Shown here one piece after another: positions 8,536 to 15,647 of a stretch of DNA of 29,060 nucleotides. Under the pieces are notes generated by a model. The model did not search any database. It saw only the letters and a program-made list of their open reading frames with translations, and was not told the DNA's origin. A program made the position numbers and the translations under genes. The first letter of the stretch is position 1; each line of letters begins with the position of its first letter. The stretch is taken from assembly GCA_001940725.1 (NCBI GenBank), contig MDVR01000027.1:1-29060 (forward strand), written 5' to 3'. This DNA comes from Candidatus Heimdallarchaeota archaeon LC_2. GTDB lineage: Archaea > Asgardarchaeota > Heimdallarchaeia > Heimdallarchaeales > Kariarchaeaceae.

Positions 8536-9192
8536 CTAGTCCATGAAAAACTGAGTTAGATTTTGATCTAGTGCACTAAAATATTGACGTAACATTGTTG
8601 AGAAAGCGTAACTTTTGTTAAAATATCGCTCTAATGAATCTTTCATTTCCAGTTTGACAGCTTCAGAGGCTGGATGATCAAAAAGATAAATACAATTCTG
8701 TATTTTTATTATTAACATTGAGATATTAGTTCTAATTCGTAAAGCAGAGGAATCAGTTCGATGATTTACAATATGATTCAACTCCTTTGCAGTGTTTTTT
8801 GCCTTGTGATCCGAGGATAGAGGAAATATTTTGACATAAATTTCTGATTTATCAATAGACGGCCTTTGTGTAATAAGTGATTCTACATCATCACCATCAG
8901 CTGGAAAAAGTAAATCTCCTATCTGAAATTTTGGACGTCTTTGATTGCATTTACTGCACGCTGGATACAGATTAGTCCAATCAAACTTTCTGTGATCATT
9001 GGTTTGATTCAAAGACTTCTGCTCACGATGATCCACATCAAAAGCACTAGAAATGTTTTGTTCACATAAGTAACATTTCCCTAGGAAATCTTGGTAAAGT
9101 TGATCTTTTACATCTCGGTGTCGATACCTATAGTCCGATTTGTTATTTGTTAAAATTAATGGTGCGGGTAGACTTCTCTTAATTGTCATCAT
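8536..9192 (-). CDS. ptuB: Septu-type HNH endonuclease PtuB
   Basis: A 218-residue HNH nuclease, the predicted effector of a two-gene Septu defence system. The zinc-binding and catalytic parts are visible in order: CYLC at about residues 38-41, the DVDHRE motif (catalytic His) at about 51-56, and ACSKCNQRRPKF at about 77-88. The C-terminal half is helical. Its ATG follows directly after the TAA of the upstream ATPase gene with no gap, so the two are translationally coupled; a second ATG follows immediately and could also be used. Family knowledge: PtuA and PtuB form a complex in which the ATPase controls DNA or RNA cleavage by the HNH subunit in phage-infected bacteria. That this archaeal pair does the same is inference. 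Confidence 0.78.
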   Translation of the reverse strand: MMTIKRSLPAPLILTNNKSDYRYRHRDVKDQLYQDFLGKCYLCEQNISSAFDVDHREQKSLNQTNDHRKFDWTNLYPACSKCNQRRPKFQIGDLLFPADGDDVESLITQRPSIDKSEIYVKIFPLSSDHKAKNTAKELNHIVNHRTDSSALRIRTNISMLIIKIQNCIYLFDHPASEAVKLEMKDSLERYFNKSYAFSTMLRQYFSALDQNLTQFFMD

Positions 9193-10410
9193 TTATTGAT
9201 TATCCCCAAAGTCACTATTTGGTTTTATACGCTTTTGTCTGATGTAGAGAATTTCAAGTGCTAGTAAATGTGATCTCTTTGCTAATTGTTCAGCTAGATT
9301 ATCCATTTGTTCTAGCTCTTCTTGATTTAATTTTTCATGCTTAAATCTATTGTACAATTGCTGAAGGGTGGTTAGTTTCTTATTAGTTTCTAAATCAAAT
9401 TCATTATCAAGACTGAATGGAATTTTCAAGAGTTCAGCGAAAGAAGCACCAATGAGATCCTTACTTTTATATGTTCTTTGGGTGCTTAAGTCACAAATTA
9501 AGGCATTGGGAATCGAGGTAATGATTGCAGGTGAGTGAGTAGAAACAATTAATTGTAATCGAGGAAAAGATTGAATTATCAATTTCATTATTTTTCTTTG
9601 TAGTTCATAGTGAAGATGATTTTCTATTTCATCAATTATGAAAATTCCCTGCTCAAGGAATCCTTTTCTTCTTTCACCAATAACATGATTTGTTACCAAC
9701 AATTCAGCCCAGATTGCAATAATGCTAGCAATACCATCAGGAAGTTGATTAAAATTTACAATATGGCCGTTTGAGTATTTTAAATTGAAGGAAAATGTTT
9801 CAGGTTTAAATTCTAAATTGACTTCTTCTCCAAATATCTCACACAAAAAATCATTGAAGTTTTTAAACCAATCCTTGATTTCGATTGATTTTTGCAAATT
9901 TCCCTCCTCCTCTCCTTGGAAAGATTGTTGAGCTCTTCTTTCCAATAAATATTGTTCCAAGAACCTAATCGTATTCCCGCTCCTACTCGGTGTTGTCATA
10001 TCTATCCAAGCGTTTTCTTGATAATTTTTACCAATCGTGTTGGGTCTTTCTACACTCAAATTACGGAATGCCCCTAAGAAAAATACTACATAGGCCTTGT
10101 TCTTGAACTTCTCTAAAATTTTGTTTTTGGTCAATTCTTGTTCAGGAAATTCAACATCAATGTTCGGTAAGGTTCCGTCGTCTTCTATTTTTCTTTTAGG
10201 TTGATCCAAAGTTACATATAATGATCTCAAAAAAGATGTTTTACCGCTTCCATTTTTGCCAGTAACAATGAGGTGCATTGGGAAATTTAATTCATCTGAA
10301 ATTAAATTTAACTCAAACGGAATCTTACCTTTAAGTCTCTGGTGATTATCTCTTATAATCTTTATATTTGATACAAAATGAGATTTATATTCAATATTTT
10401 GTGAATCCAA
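9193..10410 (-). CDS. ptuA: Septu-type SMC/ABC-like ATPase PtuA
   Basis: A 405-residue ATPase. Walker A is GKNGSGKTS at about residues 50-58. An ABC-signature-like segment NQLPDG lies at about 217-222, Walker B IFIIDEIENH at about 254-263, and the H-loop STHSPA at about 288-293. The region between Walker A and the signature is helical, as in overcoming-lysogenisation and SMC-like ATPases. It is somewhat shorter than the roughly 500 residues I associate with bacterial PtuA. The start is TTG, supported by AGAGGT a few bases upstream on the minus strand and a TATA-like TTCTATAAGAG at 10443-10453. The ATPase-HNH gene pair in this order, abutting, is the hallmark of Septu. No reverse transcriptase lies nearby, so it is not the PtuAB-bearing type of retron. 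Confidence 0.8.
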   Translation of the reverse strand: MDSQNIEYKSHFVSNIKIIRDNHQRLKGKIPFELNLISDELNFPMHLIVTGKNGSGKTSFLRSLYVTLDQPKRKIEDDGTLPNIDVEFPEQELTKNKILEKFKNKAYVVFFLGAFRNLSVERPNTIGKNYQENAWIDMTTPSRSGNTIRFLEQYLLERRAQQSFQGEEEGNLQKSIEIKDWFKNFNDFLCEIFGEEVNLEFKPETFSFNLKYSNGHIVNFNQLPDGIASIIAIWAELLVTNHVIGERRKGFLEQGIFIIDEIENHLHYELQRKIMKLIIQSFPRLQLIVSTHSPAIITSIPNALICDLSTQRTYKSKDLIGASFAELLKIPFSLDNEFDLETNKKLTTLQQLYNRFKHEKLNQEELEQMDNLAEQLAKRSHLLALEILYIRQKRIKPNSDFGDNQ

Positions 10411-10453
10411 CTGAACCTCTCAGCTAATATCATTTTGCTTCTCTTATAGAATT
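10411..10453 (-). promoter_or_regulatory. Promoter and ribosome binding site of ptuA
   Basis: On the minus strand TTCTATAAGAG (10443-10453) is a TATA candidate. AGAGGT (10415-10420) lies 4 nt before the TTG start at 10410 and could pair with the 16S rRNA 3' end, which justifies the non-ATG start. Confidence 0.5.
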
Positions 10454-10528
10454 TGGGGTTCTTTTATGAAATGGAGATTGATCGATTTAGGATATTCTAC
10501 TAACAGAGAGTAAACCAATCGATTAATT

Positions 10529-10602
10529 CCGATTATCTCTTTAGACTACTATATTAATAAATTACAGATAGTCAATACTATATGTAACTTAAAGATGCCC
10601 TG
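10529..10602 (-). repeat. Island intergenic element, copy 4
   Basis: Matches copy 3 in 38 of 47 bases and copy 1 in 33 of 40. GATTATCT (10531-10538) and AGATAGTC (10566-10573) can form an 8-bp stem with one G-U pair. It lies upstream of ptuA and downstream of the small membrane protein gene at 10656. Confidence 0.65.
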
Positions 10603-10655
10603 GTGTTATTGGATATAAATCAAACTAATCATTGGATTTAATCTACATGGGAGGT

Positions 10656-10865
10656 TTAGAAAGTATTCGGATATAACCGTAAATCTAAATTTTTCTTAGC
10701 TTTTATCTTTTTGTTATGATACCTTAAATAAACAAGAAACGTAATAATTAAGATCATTGATAACGAAATTATTGGTCTATCAATTAAAATATCAATGAAG
10801 GAAAATGATATTTCTCCGACCCAATAATGTTCTAACAGAGAAGAATACAATATTAAGTTCGCCAT
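10656..10865 (-). CDS. Small single-pass membrane protein, 69 residues
   Basis: One clear membrane helix at about residues 31-48 (ISLSMILIITFLVYLRY), then a basic tail (NKKIKAKKNLD). The ATG at 10865 is preceded by GGAG about 7 nt upstream on the minus strand. It is divergent from the beta-helix surface protein at 10923, and the gap between the two start codons is only 57 bp, so they share one promoter region. Function unknown. Confidence 0.5.
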   Translation of the reverse strand: MANLILYSSLLEHYWVGEISFSFIDILIDRPIISLSMILIITFLVYLRYHNKKIKAKKNLDLRLYPNTF

Positions 10866-10890
10866 TTATTCTCCACAACATTCAAATCAA

Positions 10891-10903
10891 ATCCTTATTA
10901 TAC
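10891..10903. promoter_or_regulatory. Shared A/T box between divergent genes
   Basis: TCCTTATTATACA on the plus strand lies about 26 nt before the TTG at 10923. Its complement (TGTATAATAAGG) lies about 30 nt before the ATG at 10865, so one short site may serve both directions. Confidence 0.4.
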
Positions 10904-10922
10904 AGATATTGGTATTCAAGTA

Positions 10923-12566
10923 TTGAATTATAAAATATTATTTGCACTGCTCATTAGTTTAATACTATTAAATTTTGGTCTAAGTGTTAATTCATCCAAT
11001 GAACCACCTAGCAATAATTCCTATATTTCATCTATTGAATTTGAAAAGCCCACAATTCAGAATTACCAACCTCATCCCGCAATAAATATCTCATCCGATT
11101 CAGATTTTGTTGACTTAGGGTTCCCAGGCATTGGAGATCAGCAAAATCCGTACATGATTGAGGGGTTGGAAATTATAGGATCTGAATCGGTCAGGAAATT
11201 AATTAGTATAAAAAATGTAAACTCGACCTTCACAATAAAGAACAATAGACTTGTTGGGAATGGATCGGAGAAGTTAAACGTTTATCAAAATAACATTGAA
11301 AATATTCAAAAACTGATTTATATTGAAAATACAAATTCGCCATTTATTATAGAGAACAATTTACTTTTTGGCAATGATTCAGATGGGATTTACTTAAACA
11401 AGGTTAGTTCTGCATCAATTGAATATAATATTATTGAAACGACCAATATAGCAATTAATTCAGTGAACAGTAGTCAAATTATAATAATTAACAATGTTAT
11501 ATCAAAATCTACATGGGTAGGAATTTCAATTTTAGAATCACTAGGTGTACAAATAATAAATAATTCAATAATAAATAAAGGTGAAATAGGAATTGACATA
11601 AAATCTCATAACGTTGTTATAGAAAATAACACCATAGAAGGAGGTAGTTTTGCAGGAATCAAGGCATCAAATCGGTATCCAATCTATTATTCGAATTTAA
11701 CTGTCTCAAGTAACACAATTAATAACACACTCCATGGGATTTATTGGCAAACACAAGATAGTATAATTTCTGAAAATCAAATATTAAATTCAAAAGGGAA
11801 TGGGATCCTTTTGCAGATTCTTGATCAATCGATCCAAAATGGTTTTAATAACAATTTCTCAAATAATTTAATTTCTAGTGCTAATTTGAATGGCATTGCA
11901 ATTCTAGGTGCAGATAGTAACACTTTTACAAACAATACAATAATTGATTCCGGGTTTTCAGGGATTTCTGTTTCAGGATCTTCAGGTTTAAGATCAAAAA
12001 ATAACTTCATTTCACGTAACGAGATTTCATATTCAGATGATTATGGAATCCGTATAGGATATTCTGCGGAGGAAAATTCAATCATAGGTAATAACTTTCA
12101 ATTAAATAATAATGGTGGAATCCAAGGGTATGATGAAGATGAGAAAAATAAATTTCAATTGAATTATTGGGATGATTGGACTGGACCAGATTCCGATGTA
12201 AATGGAATTGTGGATGCTCCTTATATCTTTGAAGGAAATTCAGATCCATATCCCAGAGTATCGATAGATAGTAATTATGAAATCTTAGAGCAAAATATAC
12301 CATTTAATACTGTCAAAATTACAATTATAGACTTTAAAACAGATGGTGCCACCAAAATTGAGACTGAAACTCAAAATTTACCTGAATTTCATATCAGTAC
12401 AGCAGAATTCTTCTTGATTATCTTGATTATAGGTGTTGTATCATTTAAAGTGTATCAAAAATACCAAAAGAAATCATTTCCTCTCAATCGTTGTCCATCA
12501 TGTAACTCGCGTTACCCTCCCGGAAGTGTTTATTGCGGGGAATGCGGAGCCGAGGTAGAGATATAG
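10923..12566 (+). CDS. Surface-anchored right-handed beta-helix (NosD/pectate-lyase type) protein with zinc ribbon
   Basis: 547 residues. A signal peptide or N-terminal helix at residues 1-22 is followed by the motif DFVDLGFPGIG...PYMIEG that opens many archaeal beta-helix surface proteins. Residues about 80-440 are a run of short repeats with N/I/G patterns (NNxIxxS, IENNTIEGG) that form a right-handed parallel beta-helix. A membrane helix at about 495-512 follows, then a cytoplasmic zinc ribbon with CPSC (524-527) and CGEC (538-541). The chain would place the helix outside the cell and the ribbon inside. The start is TTG, with a TATA-like box about 25 nt upstream. The usual role of such proteins is glycan binding or cleavage or surface structure; no catalytic residues can be assigned here. 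Confidence 0.82.
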   Translation: MNYKILFALLISLILLNFGLSVNSSNEPPSNNSYISSIEFEKPTIQNYQPHPAINISSDSDFVDLGFPGIGDQQNPYMIEGLEIIGSESVRKLISIKNVNSTFTIKNNRLVGNGSEKLNVYQNNIENIQKLIYIENTNSPFIIENNLLFGNDSDGIYLNKVSSASIEYNIIETTNIAINSVNSSQIIIINNVISKSTWVGISILESLGVQIINNSIINKGEIGIDIKSHNVVIENNTIEGGSFAGIKASNRYPIYYSNLTVSSNTINNTLHGIYWQTQDSIISENQILNSKGNGILLQILDQSIQNGFNNNFSNNLISSANLNGIAILGADSNTFTNNTIIDSGFSGISVSGSSGLRSKNNFISRNEISYSDDYGIRIGYSAEENSIIGNNFQLNNNGGIQGYDEDEKNKFQLNYWDDWTGPDSDVNGIVDAPYIFEGNSDPYPRVSIDSNYEILEQNIPFNTVKITIIDFKTDGATKIETETQNLPEFHISTAEFFLIILIIGVVSFKVYQKYQKKSFPLNRCPSCNSRYPPGSVYCGECGAEVEI

Positions 12567-12579
12567 CGGATAACCTAAA

Positions 12580-12652
12580 ATTTCGGATAGCTCTATCTTT
12601 GCGCCAATCAACCGTTGTTTAAACTGCATTCAATTGGCATTTATCTGGTCTA
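12580..12652 (-). repeat. Island intergenic element, copy 5
   Basis: Positions 12580-12603 match 14093-14116 in 23 of 24 bases. The element fills the gap between two converging genes and its far arm reaches the stop codon of the gene at 12650. GATAGCTCTATC is itself a small palindrome. Confidence 0.6.
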
Positions 12653-12916
12653 TTGATCGAAGTTCTCCCGATGTGCGATGATTTTATCTTTTCCTTTATA
12701 TGACTGTCTACTGGTATTCGATCGCTTCGGTCTTTGTACTCCCAATAAGAAAATATCCAAAATAGGGAAGACTTCAAAAATCAGAAACAGACCTAGAAGC
12801 AGACCCAGAGGCAGAAACAGAGACAGGTAAAATGTAGTTAAAGGATCGATGTCGGTAAAAAGGAGAAGCATAAGGAAATAGATTATGTAAAGTTTGATCA
12901 ATCGTCTGATCTTCAC
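12650..12916 (-). CDS. Small membrane protein, 88 residues, hypothetical
   Basis: Two hydrophobic stretches at about residues 6-21 and 28-60 (LSLFLPLGLLLGLFLIF), then a basic, polar tail (QRPKRSNTSRQSYKGKDK). The start is GTG. An overlapping frame starting at 12962 gives a 62-residue polar product, which I judge less likely because the membrane-protein composition of this frame is coherent. It is bounded by intergenic elements on both sides. Function unknown. Confidence 0.45.
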   Translation of the reverse strand: MKIRRLIKLYIIYFLMLLLFTDIDPLTTFYLSLFLPLGLLLGLFLIFEVFPILDIFLLGVQRPKRSNTSRQSYKGKDKIIAHRENFDQ

Positions 12917-12989
12917 GTTGGATTCTATCTAGTCTCATTTTTTGAATATATGGTAGCGTCATTAGATTTTATGTAAATTTCTTTAACCC

Positions 12990-13048
12990 GATGTAAGGAT
13001 ACAACTTATTACAAACTTGTTATTGCACATAATTAGGTCTAAATGAAA
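12990..13048 (-). repeat. Island intergenic element, copy 6
   Basis: Contains ATAATTAGGTCTAAATGAAA, close to AGATAGTTAGGTCTAAATGA of copy 3. It lies directly after the stop of the nuclease-like gene at 13059. The other arm is weakly conserved. Confidence 0.5.
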
Positions 13049-13058
13049 ATCAGTATTT

Positions 13059-14009
13059 TCAGTCGGATCTATCATATTTGGTTACTTCTTCCCAAATTGG
13101 ATTAAAATATTCTTCCTCAATCCTTCGTATAACTAATTCCAAATTATTAATAGAGGTAATCAATACTGGAACCGAATGCCCAATATATTCGGGATCAACG
13201 ATCGAAGTTTGATGATGATACAATAGTGCTTCGGTTTCCTCAAATTCATTATTAGAATATTCCGCTAGAGCTCCTGCTAAAAAATCTACTGAATTCCCAA
13301 ATACAAGGGTTGGAATAGTTACCTCGAGTATTTTATCCTTATTTTTTTGGTCTTGAGATTTTCTATGGTTGAAAAATCCACTGGTGATTTGTTCGAAATA
13401 GCGGAATAAAGCTTCATTGTCTTTAATAATTTTTTTACTATTGTCTCCTTTATCATCTAAAAGGCGTAATCTCTCGATTTGAGGATATGGAAACCTCGTG
13501 GATAAATCTATCTCTCCGGCAAGAACTTTTGAAATACTCTTACTAAAATTTGTTTGTGAATATTCATATTTAAAAATTTTATTTAATGACAGAAATTCTG
13601 TAACAGAGTTAACTCTCAATGAAATTGTATCACTTTGATCTTGCGAAAAACGTTTTATTCCAGTCATAATTCTTTTCCCATAATTAATTGAATACTTAAC
13701 GTCTCCAACAAATGTAAGCATGTGCTGATTTGGTTCATCAACTACAGGATAATTTTTTAGGGTTTTACCAAGTGACTCTTGAAATAATTCCCAATCAATT
13801 TTTGTCGCTCTGAAATCCAATTCGCGATACTTGTCTTGTTTTGAATCTTCGGATCGATCTCTATAAATATATTTGATCGAATTAAATTGCAACTTATCAA
13901 AAATCTCAAGGACTCGATATTCAGAACTTTCGCTTAGATTCGCAATACTTTTTTTGATATTATTATTTATTTCTTCTGAATAACCCATCCTTGCAATTAA
14001 TTTACACAT
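13059..14009 (-). CDS. Probable PD-(D/E)XK nuclease-like protein
   Basis: 316 residues. The layout matches a group of restriction-endonuclease-like proteins. An N-terminal helical segment (residues about 15-45) leads to YIYRDRSED...YRELDFRA (about residues 48-70, with the acidic ELD). About 38 residues later comes VGDVKYS (D-x-K, about 102-108), and still later a beta-strand-like TLVFGNSVDFL. RELD plus DVK would supply the metal-binding triad, but spacing and fold are judged by eye. The first ATG is at 14009. A TATA-like TTATTAATAAA at about 14013-14024 fits better with the second ATG at 13988 (residue 8, MGYSEE) as a leaderless start. It is bounded by intergenic elements in an island with a Septu operon, so a defence role is plausible. 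The alternative is an uncharacterised protein. Confidence 0.5.
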   Translation of the reverse strand: MCKLIARMGYSEEINNNIKKSIANLSESSEYRVLEIFDKLQFNSIKYIYRDRSEDSKQDKYRELDFRATKIDWELFQESLGKTLKNYPVVDEPNQHMLTFVGDVKYSINYGKRIMTGIKRFSQDQSDTISLRVNSVTEFLSLNKIFKYEYSQTNFSKSISKVLAGEIDLSTRFPYPQIERLRLLDDKGDNSKKIIKDNEALFRYFEQITSGFFNHRKSQDQKNKDKILEVTIPTLVFGNSVDFLAGALAEYSNNEFEETEALLYHHQTSIVDPEYIGHSVPVLITSINNLELVIRRIEEEYFNPIWEEVTKYDRSD

Positions 14010-14329
14010 TTGTTTATTAATAAGTTTTCATAGTGTATGGAATTTGGATGGATAATGATTGATTAATCTCACAGTCAATGTTTCATTTGTTATTTTCGGA
14101 TAGCTCTATCTTTGCGCAATCTAATTTTTTCCAACTTTATTTATAGTGTTAACTTAAACTAGGCAGGAAGTAGATCTCACTCAGACAGATGATAGGAAAG
14201 GGAGGTCTTTTGGAAAACCATGTTAGAAGCACTATAACTATATTTTTAATGAAATGAAATAAGGTAAATTTAGGCTTTTTTGATTGGTTGATTTTTTGAA
14301 ACCGGTTGAAAGTGCCGAAAACAAGCGGT
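14010..14329. other. Non-coding region between the nuclease-like gene and the tRNA gene
   Basis: No coding region supported. It holds the promoter of the minus-strand gene, intergenic element copy 7 and the leader of the tRNA gene. A TTTATTTATAG at about 14140-14150 looks like a TATA box, but no start codon with suitable spacing follows. Confidence 0.5.
14093..14160 (-). repeat. Island intergenic element, copy 7
   Basis: Positions 14093-14116 match copy 5 in 23 of 24 and copy 2 in 22 of 24 bases. The second arm is weakly conserved (TTAACTTAAACTAGG). It is the last copy before the tRNA gene. Confidence 0.55.
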
Positions 14330-14351
14330 AGCGCCTTTGAGTAGCCAGGTT

Positions 14352-14380
14352 TTTATTTACTTGCGAGTAGATGACTTGAA
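14352..14380 (+). other. tRNA intron 1 (D-loop)
   Basis: Predicted from a bulge-helix-bulge. Central helix CAGG (14346-14349) pairs with CTTG (14375-14378); the bulges are TTT (14350-14352) and AAA (14379-14381). The intron stem is TTATTTACT/AGTAGATGA with one G-U pair and a TGCG loop. Cleavage after the second base of each bulge removes 29 nt and leaves the normal D-loop AGCCAGGTTA. Confidence 0.75.
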
Positions 14381-14419
14381 AACTCGTTGGGCTCATAACC
14401 CAAAGATCGGACGGTTCAA

Positions 14420-14448
14420 ATTTCACGACTGAGGGCGTGAAAGAATAG
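14420..14448 (+). other. tRNA intron 2 (T-loop, about position 58/59)
   Basis: Central helix GTTC (14414-14417) pairs with GAAT (14443-14446) with one G-U pair; the bulges are AAA (14418-14420) and AGA (14447-14449). The intron stem is TTTCACG/CGTGAAA, perfect over 7 bp. Splicing joins TTCAA to AT and restores TTCAAAT. Confidence 0.75.
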
Positions 14449-14466
14449 ATCCTCCAGGCGCTACCA

Positions 14467-14851
14467 TTTTCCATTACGTTAGAGTTTCAGCGGTTTTTAG
14501 TTTATCGTTCGCTCTAAAATCCAACATAACGTCTCAATTCACGAGAATATTGTAAATGATAAAAACGCTTGATAATGCAAAATATTGCTTTTCAAGTTAA
14601 TCCATAAGAAATTATTAGTCTGGATATCTTAAATCGATAGGAATTATTGTTTTTTGAGCACCTGGAGGACTTATTCCGCATAATTGATACAATCAAGCTA
14701 TTTCAAGGGATTTTAGAAAAATGATTCATAAATATGCAAAACGGGCACTTGGAGGATTTTGTTTCCCTCTACTTACGTATTTACAATGACTGAATGATTT
14801 TTAAAGAAATTGGATATTACCTGTTTGGAGGGTTTGGCATAAAATTATCAA
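14467..14851. other. Non-coding region with tRNA-3'-end-like inverted copies
   Basis: No gene seen. TTTTCC directly after the tRNA may end its transcript. Positions 14657-14676 match the reverse complement of 14443-14462 (end of tRNA intron 2, last T-arm bases, acceptor) in 17 of 20 bases. Weaker relatives (GGGCACTTGGAGGATTTT at 14743, TGTTTGGAGGGTTTGG at 14822) follow in the same orientation. Confidence 0.45.
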
Positions 14852-15499
14852 TTAATAATTTATTTCAACTTTATCAATTTTGAATTTTTTAATAAATTCA
14901 TGTAATTTGAGCTCATCTTCGTTCATAATAGCATTCCCTCTAAACCAAAACTGTTTTGAAATATCTGAAACATTTTTAAGTCCAAAATATGGATCACAAT
15001 TTGTTATTCTATTTGACATAACTACCATCTGGGATAAATCAAGTCCTTTAAACAAATCATATTGAATTTCTGAGAGATATGACCTTTCAATTTTGATACT
15101 TTGTAGACTATATCCTATAGACTGAAAGAAATCATAATCAATCCCTTTCAAAACATTTGAGTTTATTAAATTAAATTCTCCAATTAGATCTAAATCTGTA
15201 TGTTTCGCAATTATCTTGAAAATATTTTTATCCAACTTTTCAATTGCAAGTGATCCTTGATAGTTAAGAATATTAAGTGAATAATACCTTTTGTCGAAGA
15301 CTGCTTTACTAATAAAATTTAACAGAGGAGCTCCATGATAGACAATATTATCAATTTTATTATAATCACTTAGATCAACGTTGTAGGCGAGTGAGGAAGG
15401 GTAGTAATTCTTTTGATCATGATAATCTTTCAGCTCAAGAAGATTCAGTGATTCAAATATCTCTTTATTTAGAATATCTATTATATCTTCACTTATCAT
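14852..15499 (-). CDS. Leucine-rich-repeat-like protein, 215 residues
   Basis: Irregular repeats of about 22-25 residues with the pattern L..I.I....L..I....F..L run through the middle. Examples are LQSIKIERSYLSEIQYDLFK and the preceding FNLINSNVLKGIDYDFF. They suggest a short solenoid of beta-strand plus turn units, probably a binding protein. There is no signal peptide or membrane helix, so it should be cytoplasmic. ATG at 15499; a weak TATA-like sequence lies about 25 nt upstream. It follows the giant minus-strand gene after 148 bp and could be co-transcribed with it. Function not identifiable. Confidence 0.65.
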   Translation of the reverse strand: MISEDIIDILNKEIFESLNLLELKDYHDQKNYYPSSLAYNVDLSDYNKIDNIVYHGAPLLNFISKAVFDKRYYSLNILNYQGSLAIEKLDKNIFKIIAKHTDLDLIGEFNLINSNVLKGIDYDFFQSIGYSLQSIKIERSYLSEIQYDLFKGLDLSQMVVMSNRITNCDPYFGLKNVSDISKQFWFRGNAIMNEDELKLHEFIKKFKIDKVEINY

Positions 15500-15647
15500 A
15501 AATTCACATCCCTATACATGAATACAAAAAACCCTAGTAATAAGTTGTAGGAGACCTTTTCGATTTTATTATGTATTTCAATACTTGATTTCATCAAATA
15601 TTTTGAAATTTGATTATTTAAACTCAGAATCAAGTAATTATTATTTT

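Larger units (their letters stand above)
14330..14466 (+). tRNA. Initiator tRNA-Met (CAT) with two non-canonical introns
   Basis: The acceptor arms AGCGCCT (14330-14336) and AGGCGCT (14456-14462) pair perfectly, followed by A and an encoded CCA. The D-stem is GAGT/ACTC (14339-14342, 14382-14385). The anticodon arm is TTGGG-CTCATAA-CCCAA (14387-14403), with CAT at 14394-14396. A1-U72 and the three G-C pairs of the anticodon stem mark it as an initiator, as does the AGCCAGG D-loop. Two insertions of 29 nt each, in the D-loop and the T-loop, fold into bulge-helix-bulge motifs. Removing them gives a 10-nt D-loop and a TTCAAAT T-loop. The T-stem pairs as GGA-GG with CCTCC if C14412 is bulged, which is unusual. 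The spliced product is 79 nt including CCA. Confidence 0.9.

Noticed and set aside
8536..10410. The ATPase-HNH pair as part of a retron
   Set aside because: No reverse transcriptase gene and no msr/msd-like inverted repeat was seen next to it.
8431..10602. Direct repeats around ptuAB read as integron attC sites
   Set aside because: Only copy 3 approaches the RYYYAAC/GTTRRRY cores. The other copies lack the GTT needed for cleavage, and no integrase gene is in the window. Kept only as a cassette-like repeat family.
12774..12962. Alternative 62-codon frame overlapping the small membrane protein at 12650
   Set aside because: The product is polar with a Ser/Ala/Gly-rich tail that looks like an out-of-frame reading. 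The overlapping frame gives a coherent membrane protein.
5337..14160. The repeated intergenic elements as a CRISPR array
   Set aside because: Spacing is hundreds to thousands of bases with genes in between, the copies are divergent, and there are no cas genes.
14238..14474. Minus-strand frame of 78 codons across the tRNA
   Set aside because: It overlaps the tRNA gene and both introns completely, and the product is not protein-like.
14657..14760. A second, minus-strand tRNA gene
   Set aside because: The sequence resembles a tRNA 3' end, but no matching 5' acceptor arm, D-arm or anticodon arm is found upstream on that strand.
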